DNA of 64,000 bases from Xanthobacter sp. NM-25 (GTDB lineage Bacteria > Pseudomonadota > Alphaproteobacteria > Rhizobiales > Xanthobacteraceae): positions 186,001 through 250,000 of the forward strand of contig NZ_JACBFS010000002.1 in assembly GCF_022138605.1 (NCBI RefSeq). The letters are read 5' to 3'. Shown one piece after another: positions 32,170 to 40,715 of this stretch. The position numbers and the translations under genes were made by a program. Each line of letters starts with the position of its first letter. Position 1 is the stretch's first letter. The notes under the pieces are model-generated. The model did no database searches and had not been told where the DNA came from. It was given only the letters and a program-made list of their open reading frames with translations.

Positions 32170-33204
32170 ATGAACGCTCAGATAGCTCTTCTCCTGGGCC
32201 AGGACGGCGTCATCAACGGCGCCATCTATGCGCTGCTGGCTTTGTCCATCCTGCTCGTCTTCTCGGTGACGCGGGTGCTGCTGATCCCGCTCGGCGAGTT
32301 CGTGTCCTTCGCCGCCCTTACCATGGCGGCGATGCAGGCCGGCAAGCCGGCGCTGCTGGGTTTTCTGCTGGTGGCGCTGAGCCTTGCCGGCCTCGTCATG
32401 GACCTCATCGACGCGACCCGCGGCGGCGCACGGCGACTCCGCATCGGCATGCTGGCGATGCCGGCCTATGTGGGTGTGGTGACGGCACTCAGCCTCGCGC
32501 TGCCGCTGAAGGACCTGGGCATGGCGCTTCAGGCGCTGATGACCATCGCCTTGGTGCTGCCCCTCGGCCCCCTCCTCTATCGCGTGCTGTTCCAGCCCAT
32601 TGCCGGCGCGAGCGCTTTGGTGCTGCTCATCGTCGCCATCGCCGCCCACGTGGCGCTGGTGAGCGTCGGGCTGCTGATCTTCGGTCCCGAAGGCGCCCGC
32701 ACCGAGCCGTTCTCCGACAGCGTCTTCATGCTCGGCGAGGCGGTCATCCAGAGCCAGACCCTGTGGGTCATCGGCCTGTCGCTCCTGCTCATCGTTCTGC
32801 TCTATCTGTTCTTCGAGCGGAACCTCTACGGCAAGGCGCTGCGGGCCACCGCGGTGGACCGCCTCGGCGCCCAGCTCATGGGCATTTCGCCGGAACTCGC
32901 GGGCAAGGTGAGCTTCGGCCTCGCCGCCTTCATTTCCGGCCTGTCCGGCGTGCTCATCGCCCCCATCACCACCATCTATTTCGACTCCGGCTTCGTCATC
33001 AGCCTCAAGGGATTCGTGGGCGCCATCATCGGCGGCCTCGCCAGCTATCCGGTGGCGGCCCTGGGCGCGGTCGCCCTCGGCCTGGTGGAAGCCTTCTCCA
33101 CCTTCTACGCCAGCAGCTACAAGGAGGTGATCGTCTTCACCCTGCTGTTGCCCGTGCTGCTGTGGCGCTCGCTGGCCCAGAAGGGCGTGGAGGACGAGAA
33201 ATGA
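32170..33204 (+). CDS. livH: Liv-type ABC transporter permease LivH
   Basis: This 344-residue membrane protein starts at ATG 32170, ten bases after GGGAGG. It opens LLLGQDGVINGAIYALLALSILLVFSVTRVLLIPLGEF, the standard LivH start. It has about eight spans and the conserved GKALRATAVDRLGAQLMGI cytoplasmic loop followed by FGLAAFISGLSGVLIAPI. An insert around residues 80-100 is rich in Arg/Gly. The stop overlaps the next start as ATGA. Confidence 0.87.
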   Translation: MNAQIALLLGQDGVINGAIYALLALSILLVFSVTRVLLIPLGEFVSFAALTMAAMQAGKPALLGFLLVALSLAGLVMDLIDATRGGARRLRIGMLAMPAYVGVVTALSLALPLKDLGMALQALMTIALVLPLGPLLYRVLFQPIAGASALVLLIVAIAAHVALVSVGLLIFGPEGARTEPFSDSVFMLGEAVIQSQTLWVIGLSLLLIVLLYLFFERNLYGKALRATAVDRLGAQLMGISPELAGKVSFGLAAFISGLSGVLIAPITTIYFDSGFVISLKGFVGAIIGGLASYPVAALGAVALGLVEAFSTFYASSYKEVIVFTLLLPVLLWRSLAQKGVEDEK

Positions 33205-35021
33205 GCCCGCTCTTCCGCTCCCGCCTTTTGTGGGTCCTCATCGCTGCCGTCGTGGTCATTGCCGCAGCGCCGCAGCTCTTGCCACCCTATCAGGTGGTGG
33301 TGCTCAACACGGTGGGCATCTTCGCGCTGGTCACCCTCGGCATCGTGCTGCTCACCGGTGTCGGCGGCATGACCAGCTTCGGCCAGGCCGCCTTCGTTGG
33401 CATCAGCGCCTATGCCACGGCTTATCTCGCCACCACGGCGGAGTTGCCCGCCGCGCTCGCCTGGCTCGGCGGCAACCCCTGGGGCGGTCTTCTCGCCGGC
33501 GTGGTGCTGACACTGATCGTGGCCACCGTGCTGGGTGGTGTCACCTTGAAGCTGTCCGGCCATTATCTGCCGCTCGGCACCATCGCCTGGGGCATTTCCC
33601 TTTATTATCTGTTCGGCACTCTCGATCTCCTCGGCGGGTTCACCGGCATCACCGGCATTCCCCCGCTGCATCTGTTCGGCATCGCCTTCGACAGCAGCCC
33701 TGCTCTGTTCGTGCTGATCTGGGGCATCGTGCTGCTCGGTGTGGTGGCCACCTTGAACCTGCTCGATTCCCGCCAGGGCCGGGCCATCCGCGCCCTCAAC
33801 GGCGGCCAGCTCATGGCCGAATCCATGGGCGTGAACACCTTCCGCACCAAGATGGTGGCCTTCCTGGTGGCCGCCACCCTCGCGGCCCTCGCCGGCTGGC
33901 TCTATGCCTATACCCAGCGGTTCGTGGCGCCGACGCCGTTCAGCCTGCAGGCGGGCATCGAATACATGTTCATGGCGCTCATCGGCGGCGCCAGCCTCGT
34001 GTGGGGCGCCATCATCGGCGCCGGTGCCGTGGTCTATCTGAAGGAAGCACTGCAGGACGTGCTGCCCCACCTGTTGGGCAAGGGCGGCAATTACGAGGCC
34101 ATGGTGTTCGGCCTGCTGGTCATCGTGCTGATGCAGAAGATGCCCCTGGGCATCGCCGGCGCCCTGGCCCGCCGCGTCACCGCCCTGCGCCCGCACCGGG
34201 GCGCCGCGACCACGCAGATCGCACAAGCCGCGCCGCTGGCCCGGCGCCCAGCGCCCGCCCCCGCCGAATCCATCCTGGAGGCCCGCGGCGTGACGCGGCG
34301 ATTCGGCGGGCTGGTGGCCAACCACGATCTCTCCTTCTCGGTGAAGGCGGGGGAGATCCTGGCGGTGATCGGCCCCAATGGTGCCGGCAAGAGCACGCTG
34401 TTCAACCAGCTCTCCTGCGTCGACACGCCGACCTCCGGCGAAATCTTCTTCCGCGGCCACAAGATCAACGGTCGCAGCGCCCGCGACATGGCCGGCGCAG
34501 GCCTTGCCCGCACCTTCCAGCATGTGAAGCTGCTGCCCACCATGAGCGTGCTGGAAAATGTGGCCATCGGCGCCCATCTGCGCGGCCGCAAGGGCGTGTT
34601 CTCCTCCATCCTCCGGCTCGACCGGAGCGAGGAGGCGCAACTGCTCAAGGAGGCCGAGCAGCAGTTGATCCGGGTGGGCCTCGGCGCCCATCTCAATGCC
34701 GAGGCGGGCAGCCTCGCCCTCGGCCAGCAGCGGATCCTGGAGATTGCCCGCGCCCTGTGCGCCGACCCCTGCCTGCTGCTGCTGGACGAGCCCGCCGCCG
34801 GGCTGCGGCTGAAGGAGAAGGAAGGCCTCTCCCAATTGCTGTCGAAGCTGCGCGGCCAAGGCATCGCCGTAGTGCTGGTGGAGCACGACATGGACTTCGT
34901 GATGGGCCTCGCAGACCGGGTGATGGTGATGGATTTCGGCGAGAAGATCGCCGAGGGCCTGCCCGATGAGGTCCAGGCCAATCCGGTGGTGCTGGAAGCC
35001 TATCTGGGAGGCGCCGAATGA
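33201..35021 (+). CDS. livM: Fused Liv permease and ATP-binding protein (LivM-LivG)
   Basis: This is a single 606-residue frame. Residues 1 to about 325 form a LivM permease (GVGGMTSFGQAAFVGISAYATAYL, then GRAIRALNGGQLMAESMGVNTFRTKM). An Ala/Pro/Arg-rich linker runs to about 353. Residues 355-606 form a LivG ATPase with Walker A GPNGAGKST near residue 390, LALGQQRILEIARAL in the signature position and LLLLDEPAAGL. The LivG signature lacks the usual SYGxQR wording but keeps the Q. Fusions of this kind fix a 1:1 permease/ATPase ratio. Both ends overlap the neighbours by 4 bp. Confidence 0.87.
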   Translation: MSPLFRSRLLWVLIAAVVVIAAAPQLLPPYQVVVLNTVGIFALVTLGIVLLTGVGGMTSFGQAAFVGISAYATAYLATTAELPAALAWLGGNPWGGLLAGVVLTLIVATVLGGVTLKLSGHYLPLGTIAWGISLYYLFGTLDLLGGFTGITGIPPLHLFGIAFDSSPALFVLIWGIVLLGVVATLNLLDSRQGRAIRALNGGQLMAESMGVNTFRTKMVAFLVAATLAALAGWLYAYTQRFVAPTPFSLQAGIEYMFMALIGGASLVWGAIIGAGAVVYLKEALQDVLPHLLGKGGNYEAMVFGLLVIVLMQKMPLGIAGALARRVTALRPHRGAATTQIAQAAPLARRPAPAPAESILEARGVTRRFGGLVANHDLSFSVKAGEILAVIGPNGAGKSTLFNQLSCVDTPTSGEIFFRGHKINGRSARDMAGAGLARTFQHVKLLPTMSVLENVAIGAHLRGRKGVFSSILRLDRSEEAQLLKEAEQQLIRVGLGAHLNAEAGSLALGQQRILEIARALCADPCLLLLDEPAAGLRLKEKEGLSQLLSKLRGQGIAVVLVEHDMDFVMGLADRVMVMDFGEKIAEGLPDEVQANPVVLEAYLGGAE

Positions 35022-35782
35022 CGACGATCGCTAGCGGCGCACCCCTGCTGCAGGTGGATGCCCTCAACGTGGCCTACGGCAAGATCGAGGCGGTCACCGG
35101 CGTCAATCTCAAGGTGGGCGAAGGGCAGATCGTCACCGTCATCGGGCCGAACGGCGCCGGCAAGACCACCCTGCTCTCCGCCATCATGGGCCTCTTGCCG
35201 GCCACCGGCGCCATCGGCTTCGCCGGCGCCGCGCTCAACGGCACCCCGATCAAGGATCGCATCGGCCAGGGGCTCGCTCTGGTGCCGGAAACCCGCGCCC
35301 TGTTCTCCTCCATGAGCGTGGAGAACAACCTGGAACTCGGCGCCTTCCGCTTCCACCACCGCCCGGCGCGGGAGCGCCAGGCCACCATGGCGGAGATGTA
35401 CACCCTGTTCCCGCGGCTGAAGGAGCGGCGCACCCAGCGCGCCAGCACCCTCTCCGGCGGCGAGCGGCAGATGCTGGCCCTGGCGCGGGCGCTGATGGGC
35501 AAGCCGCGCCTGCTCATGCTGGATGAGCCGAGCCTGGGCCTCGCCCCGCTGATCGTGCGCGAGGTGTTCCGCATCATCTCCGCCCTGCGCGACAGCGGCG
35601 TCTCCATCCTGCTGGTGGAGCAGAACGCCCGCGCCGCCCTGAAGGTGGCGGATTATGCCTATGTGCTGGAGCTGGGGCGGGTGGCCGCGGAAGGCCCGGC
35701 GGCGGAACTCGCCACCGATCCGCGCGTGATCGCCGCCTATCTCGGCATGAACAGCAAGCATCAGGAGCGGCTCGCCCAATGA
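35018..35782 (+). CDS. livF: Liv-type ABC transporter ATP-binding protein LivF
   Basis: The 254-residue ATPase has Walker A GPNGAGKTT, the LivF hallmark VPETRALFSSMSVENNLELG, signature LSGGERQMLALARAL and Walker B RLLMLDEPSLGLAP. Start and stop overlap both neighbours by 4 bp. It pairs with the LivG half of the fused protein. The overlap with the ketopantoate-reductase-like gene downstream ties that enzyme to the same transcript. Confidence 0.9.
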   Translation: MTTIASGAPLLQVDALNVAYGKIEAVTGVNLKVGEGQIVTVIGPNGAGKTTLLSAIMGLLPATGAIGFAGAALNGTPIKDRIGQGLALVPETRALFSSMSVENNLELGAFRFHHRPARERQATMAEMYTLFPRLKERRTQRASTLSGGERQMLALARALMGKPRLLMLDEPSLGLAPLIVREVFRIISALRDSGVSILLVEQNARAALKVADYAYVLELGRVAAEGPAAELATDPRVIAAYLGMNSKHQERLAQ

Positions 35783-36792
35783 GCACGCCCGCCGCTCTGC
35801 AGGCAGCCCCCGCGCGGATCTGCGTTGCCGGGGCGGGCGCCATCGGCATCGTCATCGCCGCGCGGCTGGCGCTGGCCGGTCACGATGTCACCGTGCTCGC
35901 CCGCGGCGGCACGCTGGCGGCCATCCGCGCCCACGGGCTGGAACTGACCGATCGCACCGGCGTCCACCGGGTGGCCGTGCGGGCCGTGGACCATCTGACC
36001 GGGCCGCAGGTCGGCCCGCAGGATGTGGTCTTCCTCTCCTCCAAGGCGCAGGATCTCGCGCCTCTTGCCACCCTCGTGCAGCCCGCCATCGGCCGCGACA
36101 CGCTGATCGTGCCCACGGTGAACGGCATTCCCTGGTGGTATTTCGAGGGGCACGGCGGGCCCGATGACGGCCGCGCGGTGGAAGCGGTGGACCCCGGCGG
36201 CGCGCTCAAGCGCCTGTTGCCGGCGGCGCAATTGGTGGGCGCCGTCACCTACATCACCTCGGAGCGCACCGCGCCCCATGCGGCGCGCACCCATAATCCC
36301 CTGCGCATGGTGGTGGGCACCGTCACCCCCGCCGCCCACACGGGCACGGCGCGGATCGCCGCTGTGCTGGAGGCTGCCGGCATCACCACCGAACGAACCG
36401 ACGACATCCGCGCTGCGGTCTGGGCCAAGGCCATCAACAATTTGTGCACCAATCCCCTGTCGGTGGTGACCGGCGCGACGCTGCGCGAAATCTTCGGCGA
36501 TCCGACGCTCGCTGGCGTCGCCCAGGCGACAGCGGATGAGGCGCGGGCGGTGGCCGCCGCCTATGGCGCCACAGTGACCCTCGATCCCGGCGAGATCGTC
36601 AAGCTCGGCGACGTGCGCACCTCCATGCTGCAGGATTATGAGAGCGGCCGGCCGCTGGAGCTGGCCGCCATCGGCGATGCGGTGCTGGAGCTGGCCCGCC
36701 ACAAGGGGCTCTGCATGGTGCGCACCGGCGACATCCTCGCCCTCGCCCGTTTCAAGATGCGCAAGGCCCGTGCGGCGCCCCCTCCGAAATAA
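35779..36792 (+). CDS. 2-dehydropantoate 2-reductase family protein (ApbA/PanE)
   Basis: The 337-residue protein has Rossmann motif VAGAGAIGIVIAARL (around residue 17), FLSSKAQD, and the second-domain catalytic Lys region RAAVWAKAINNLCTNPLSVVTG. It belongs to the ApbA/PanE family, which reduces 2-oxo acids with NADPH. In catabolic operons such paralogues usually act on other oxoacids rather than in pantothenate synthesis. It is translationally coupled to livF, so a role in processing the imported compound is likelier than housekeeping. Confidence 0.78.
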   Translation: MSTPAALQAAPARICVAGAGAIGIVIAARLALAGHDVTVLARGGTLAAIRAHGLELTDRTGVHRVAVRAVDHLTGPQVGPQDVVFLSSKAQDLAPLATLVQPAIGRDTLIVPTVNGIPWWYFEGHGGPDDGRAVEAVDPGGALKRLLPAAQLVGAVTYITSERTAPHAARTHNPLRMVVGTVTPAAHTGTARIAAVLEAAGITTERTDDIRAAVWAKAINNLCTNPLSVVTGATLREIFGDPTLAGVAQATADEARAVAAAYGATVTLDPGEIVKLGDVRTSMLQDYESGRPLELAAIGDAVLELARHKGLCMVRTGDILALARFKMRKARAAPPPK

Positions 36793-36810
36793 GCCGACCC
36801 CTCTTCCCAC

Positions 36811-36849
36811 GTGGTGCAGCGGCCCCCGGAGATGGGGTTCCGGCACCAC
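36811..36849 (+). other. Intergenic stem-loop between panE-like and dioxygenase genes
   Basis: GTGGTGC (36811-36817) pairs with GCACCAC (36843-36849), with further CGG/CCG pairing inside. No T-run follows. It occupies most of the 89-bp gap and may mark an mRNA processing or stability point. Confidence 0.35.
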
Positions 36850-36881
36850 CGCTGGCCAACCATGAACAGGAGTATCCTTGG

Positions 36882-37856
36882 ATGAGCGTGCTGCTGAATC
36901 GTCCGATCGAAGGCGCCGTCGCCTGGAAGGGCCCCGAACTGATCGACGACATGTCCTGGCGCTACGACCTGAGCGCCGCCGACATCGCTGCGCTGGAAGG
37001 AGGCCTGCGCGAGGTCAAGGCGCGCGGGCGCGCCTTCCCGAACTTCACCGCCGAGGACTTTCCTCTGGCCGACGACTTCAAGACCCGGCTGGCGGCCATT
37101 TCCGACGAATTGGAGAACGGCAAGGGCTTCTTCCTGCTGCGCGGCCTGCCGGTGGCGCGCTACACCGACGAGGAGCTGAGCATCCTCTTCTATGGCATCG
37201 GCCTGCACATGGGCCTGCCGGTGAGCCAGAACCGCAAGGGCGACATGCTGGGCGTGGTGCAGAATGTCGGCGACCTCTCCGACAAGAACACCCGCGTTTA
37301 CGAGACCAGCCGCTACCTGCCCTACCACACCGACCTGTCGGACATGGTGGGCCTTCTCTCCGTGCGGCGGGCAAAGCAGGGCGGCCTCTCCAGCCTGGTC
37401 AGCGCCGCCACCGTGTTCAACGAGATCCTCGCCACCTACCCCCAATATATGGGGCTCTATTATCGGCCCATGCATTGTTCGCACCTGGGCGAAGACGTGC
37501 CGGGGATGACCCCCATCTTCAGCTTCTTCAACAACAAGCTGAGCTGCCGCTACCTGCGCCAATATCTGGAGTTGGGCCACGATCTGCGCGGCGTGCCGCT
37601 GTCGCAGGTGGAGAAGGAGGCGCTCGACATCTTCGACAGCGTCATCCAGGACCCGCGGCTGCGGCTCGACATGATGCTGGAGCCCGGCGACATCCAGTTC
37701 GCCAACAATTACGCGGTGATGCACTCACGCACGGAATTCGAGGATTTTCCGGAGCTGGAGCGTCGCCGCCGGCTGCTGCGGCTGTGGGTGAAGATGCCCA
37801 ACGCCCGCGCCCTCGCCCCCGAATTTCCCGGCCGCAACGGCATCCAGGCGGCCTGA
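36882..37856 (+). CDS. TauD/TfdA-type Fe(II)/2-oxoglutarate-dependent dioxygenase family
   Basis: The 324-residue protein has the iron facial triad in YHTDLSDMVGL (His-x-Asp) and a distal His in NNYAVMHSRTEF, with the 2-oxoglutarate Arg in RLLRLWVK. The early block KGFFLLRGLPVARYT is typical of the TauD/TfdA/clavaminate-synthase-like group. Members hydroxylate taurine, aryloxyacetates, betaines or alkyl sulfates, releasing CO2 and succinate. Start ATG 36882 follows AGGAG by nine bases. In this aryl-acid setting, oxidation of a side-chain acid is a reasonable guess. Confidence 0.8.
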   Translation: MSVLLNRPIEGAVAWKGPELIDDMSWRYDLSAADIAALEGGLREVKARGRAFPNFTAEDFPLADDFKTRLAAISDELENGKGFFLLRGLPVARYTDEELSILFYGIGLHMGLPVSQNRKGDMLGVVQNVGDLSDKNTRVYETSRYLPYHTDLSDMVGLLSVRRAKQGGLSSLVSAATVFNEILATYPQYMGLYYRPMHCSHLGEDVPGMTPIFSFFNNKLSCRYLRQYLELGHDLRGVPLSQVEKEALDIFDSVIQDPRLRLDMMLEPGDIQFANNYAVMHSRTEFEDFPELERRRRLLRLWVKMPNARALAPEFPGRNGIQAA

Positions 37857-37897
37857 CCGTCGCCCCCGCCCCGCGCCATCAGAGGAGCGCTTCGCTC

Positions 37898-38695
37898 ATG
37901 ACCATGCCCGCCGTTTCGAGCCCGCAACCGGCGTCCGCCGGCAGCCTCGTGCGCCCCGCCCATATCAGCGAAGCGGAATGGGCGCTGCGCTGTGACCTTG
38001 CCGCCTGCTACCACCTCATCGACTACATGGGCTGGACCGAAACCATCTTCAACCACATCTCCGCGCGCCTGCCGGGCCCGGCCCACCATTATCTGGTGAA
38101 CCCGTTCGGCCTGCTCTACACGGAGGTGACGCCGGCCAACCTCCTGAAGGTGGACCTCGACGGCCACAAGCTGGAGCCGTCCAATTTCGACGCCAACCCG
38201 GCCGGCTTCGCTTTGCACAGCGCCATCCACGGGGCGCGGGGCGACATCCATTGCGTCATCCACACCCACACCACGCAGGTCTCGGCCATCGCCCAGAAGA
38301 AGGCCGGCTTCTCCCACAACGATTTCTATGGCGCGCAGCTGTTCGGCCGCGTCGGCTACCACGCGTTCGAGGGCATCACGCTATTCGCCGATGAGAAGGC
38401 GCGCATGCTGGAGAGCCTGGGCGAGCGGCACATCCTGGTGCTGCGCAACCACGGCATCGCGGTCGGCGAGCACTCCATCGCCGCCACCTTCTTCCTTCTG
38501 TGGACCGTGCAGCGGGCGGCGGAGATCCAGTGCCTGGCGGACTCCATGCGCGGCGAGGACACCGCGCTGCCCGACCCCATCCGCCAGAAATGCGCCGACC
38601 TCACCGCCATGCTGAACCGGGAAGACGGCTTCGCCGACAAATTCTTCGACGCCATGGTGCGCAAGATGCGCGCCGAGCGCGGCCCCTCCTGGTGA
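37898..38695 (+). CDS. Class II aldolase/adducin family protein
   Basis: This 265-residue protein starts at ATG 37898, ten bases after AGAGGAG. It carries the zinc ligands in IHTHTTQVSAIA and LRNHGIAVG, the pattern of L-fuculose-phosphate-type aldolases and related decarboxylases. The opening WALRCDLAACYHLIDYMGWTETIFNHISARLP and HYLVNPFGLLYTEVTPANLLKVDLDG are typical of the non-sugar branch, often found near aromatic or oxoacid catabolic genes. It lies 41 bp behind the dioxygenase gene. Retro-aldol cleavage or decarboxylation is possible. Confidence 0.8.
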   Translation: MTMPAVSSPQPASAGSLVRPAHISEAEWALRCDLAACYHLIDYMGWTETIFNHISARLPGPAHHYLVNPFGLLYTEVTPANLLKVDLDGHKLEPSNFDANPAGFALHSAIHGARGDIHCVIHTHTTQVSAIAQKKAGFSHNDFYGAQLFGRVGYHAFEGITLFADEKARMLESLGERHILVLRNHGIAVGEHSIAATFFLLWTVQRAAEIQCLADSMRGEDTALPDPIRQKCADLTAMLNREDGFADKFFDAMVRKMRAERGPSW

Positions 38696-38808
38696 CACAC
38701 GGCCCACGGGCAGGCTTGACCGGCCACGCCCGTATGGCAGAAAGAGCGATCGGCCGGGCCCGCCCCGGCCGATGTCCGACCATCCTGTTCGAGGCCCAGG
38801 CACTTTCC

Positions 38809-39282
38809 ATGGTCATTGCCAAGCAGATGCGCCGCTACATCCCCTCGAGCAGCGACTTCTATTATCAGGACTTCCCCTATTACTGGCTGGCGCGGGTCCA
38901 GGGCCTCTATCAGCAGCAGATGGAACGGGCTCTGAAGCGGGTGGGCACGGACATTCCCACCTGGCGTGTGCTGTTCATCCTCAAGGTGCACGGTAAATGC
39001 ACTATGACGGAAGTGGCCACCCACGCGGTGCTGAAGCTGCCGACGCTCACCCGCATCATCCAGCGCATGAAGGCCGAGGGGCTGGTGGAAACCAATACCC
39101 ATGCGGAGGATGGCCGGGTGACGGAAGTCAGCGTCACCGCCGCCGGACAGGCCCTGATCGGCCGCATCGAGGAGGCCACCGAGCGCCTGTTCGCCCGCAG
39201 TTTCCGCCAGCTCACCCCGGTGCAGATCTCCCGCCTCAACGCCACCCTGGCCCAGCTCTACGACAACCTTTCGGAAGAATAG
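38809..39282 (+). CDS. MarR-family transcriptional regulator (candidate auxin-locus regulator)
   Basis: From ATG 38809 the product is 157 residues, normal for MarR. The winged helix lies around residues 48-115 (TWRVLFILKVHGKCTMTEVATHAVLKLPTLTRIIQRMKAEGLVETNTHAEDGR), flanked by dimerisation helices. An upstream in-frame ATG at 38733 would add 25 residues without homology. MarR proteins are known regulators of auxin-catabolic loci and IacR belongs to this family. This is the only MarR gene in the window and it lies on the far side of the Liv operon from iacA. Its 3' end overlaps the convergent hydroxyacid dehydrogenase gene by 25 bp. Confidence 0.8.
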   Translation: MVIAKQMRRYIPSSSDFYYQDFPYYWLARVQGLYQQQMERALKRVGTDIPTWRVLFILKVHGKCTMTEVATHAVLKLPTLTRIIQRMKAEGLVETNTHAEDGRVTEVSVTAAGQALIGRIEEATERLFARSFRQLTPVQISRLNATLAQLYDNLSEE

Positions 39283-40715
39283 GCCAGCACCTTGCCCGGG
39301 TTCATGAGCCCGAGAGGATCGAACGCCGCCTTCAGCGCCCGCATCATCTCCAGCTCCACCGGCGCCTTGTAATGCTCCGCCTCGCGCACCCGCAGCTGGC
39401 CGAGGCCGTGCTCGGCGCTGATGGAGCCGTCGAGCCGGGCCACCACATCATGGACGATGCGGTTGATATCCGGCGCCTTCCGGGCCCGTTCCTCAACCGA
39501 CCAATGGGCCGGCATGATCGGATTGTAGTGCAGGTTGCCATCCCCCACATGGCCGAAGGTGAAGGGCACGATACCGGGGAAAGCGGCGGCCAAGGCTGCA
39601 TCGGCGGCGGCGAGGAAATCGGGAATGGCCCGCACCGGCACGGAAATATCATGCTTCACCCCCGGGCCCGCGTGCTTCTGCGCCTCCGCCTGAGCCTCCC
39701 GCAGCGCCCACAAGCGTTGGCGCTGGGCGCCGGATGCCGCCACCACGCCATCTTCCACCAGCCCCGCGCCGAACGCCTGCTCCAGGAACGCCTCCATCGT
39801 GGCGCGCAGGCCTTCCCCGGTCTCCTGTCCGCTCGCCTCCACCAGCACGGACCAGGCATGCGCCGCGGCGAAAGGCGAGCTGAGCCCCGGCACGGCGGCG
39901 ACGGCATGGACAAGGCTCGGCGCCCGCATCAGCTCGAAGGCCGTCAGCTGGTCGCCCATCAACCCCCGCGCCAGGGTCAGCAGCCGCACCGCATCCGCCA
40001 CGTCGGCGAGCGCCAGCATGGCGGTCTCCACGGCACGGGGGCGTGGAAACAGGCGCAGGGTAGCGGCGGTGATGAAGCCCAGCGTGCCTTCAGAGCCGAT
40101 GAAGACGTGCTTGAGATCATAACCCGCATTGTCCTTGCGCAGCCCGCGCAGGCCGTTCCAGATGCGGCCACCGGGCAGCACCACCTCCAACCCCAGGGTC
40201 AGGGCCCGCATGTTGCCGTAGCGCAGAACCTGGGTGCCGCCGGCATTGGTGGCGAGATTGCCGCCGATGCGGCAGGAGCCTTCCGACGCCAGCGAGAGGG
40301 GGAACAGCCGGTCGATGCGCTCGGCCGCCGCCTGCACCTCGGCCAGGGTCACCCCGGCCTCGACGGTGAGCGTGTCGTTCGCGCCATCCACCGCGCGCAC
40401 CTGCCGCATGCGGTCGAGACTGACGATGACTGCCGTGCCCGATGCATCGGGCTGGGCACCACCGGCAAGGCCAGTATTCCCACCCTGGGGCACCATGGGC
40501 ACCCGCGCCGCGCTGCACAGGCCGGCGATGGCCGACACCTCGGCGGTTGATGCGGGGCGCAGCACCAGCGGGGTCTCGCCCTGGAAAGTGCCGCCGAAAC
40601 TGGTGCGGAAGGGGGCGGTGTCATCGGCGGCCTCCAGGAAGCCGGCCGGGCCCACCACAGCCTTCAGGCGATCGAGAATGCCATCGGCGCGCGTCATCAG
40701 GCTGGCGGCGGTCAT
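39258..40715 (-). CDS. FAD-binding 2-hydroxyacid dehydrogenase (GlcD / D-lactate dehydrogenase type)
   Basis: The 485-residue protein has the FAD-binding PCMH domain (about residues 50-190: PMVPQGGNTGLAGGA, then EGSCRIGGNLATNAGGTQVLRYG). The FAD-oxidase C domain has VPFTFGHVGDGNLHYN and SAEHGLGQLRVREAEHYK. That is the standard D-2-hydroxyacid:acceptor oxidoreductase layout (GlcD, D-lactate or D-2-hydroxyglutarate dehydrogenase). Its start overlaps the stop of an FMN-type L-2-hydroxyacid dehydrogenase gene by 4 bp, so both stereo-types are made together. Substrate is not evident. Confidence 0.85.
   Translation of the reverse strand: MTAASLMTRADGILDRLKAVVGPAGFLEAADDTAPFRTSFGGTFQGETPLVLRPASTAEVSAIAGLCSAARVPMVPQGGNTGLAGGAQPDASGTAVIVSLDRMRQVRAVDGANDTLTVEAGVTLAEVQAAAERIDRLFPLSLASEGSCRIGGNLATNAGGTQVLRYGNMRALTLGLEVVLPGGRIWNGLRGLRKDNAGYDLKHVFIGSEGTLGFITAATLRLFPRPRAVETAMLALADVADAVRLLTLARGLMGDQLTAFELMRAPSLVHAVAAVPGLSSPFAAAHAWSVLVEASGQETGEGLRATMEAFLEQAFGAGLVEDGVVAASGAQRQRLWALREAQAEAQKHAGPGVKHDISVPVRAIPDFLAAADAALAAAFPGIVPFTFGHVGDGNLHYNPIMPAHWSVEERARKAPDINRIVHDVVARLDGSISAEHGLGQLRVREAEHYKAPVELEMMRALKAAFDPLGLMNPGKVLAYSSERLS

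Noticed and set aside
35779..36792. Housekeeping ketopantoate reductase for pantothenate synthesis
   Set aside because: Translational coupling to a Liv importer and catabolic neighbours make a pathway-specific oxoacid reductase more likely, so no panE symbol was given.
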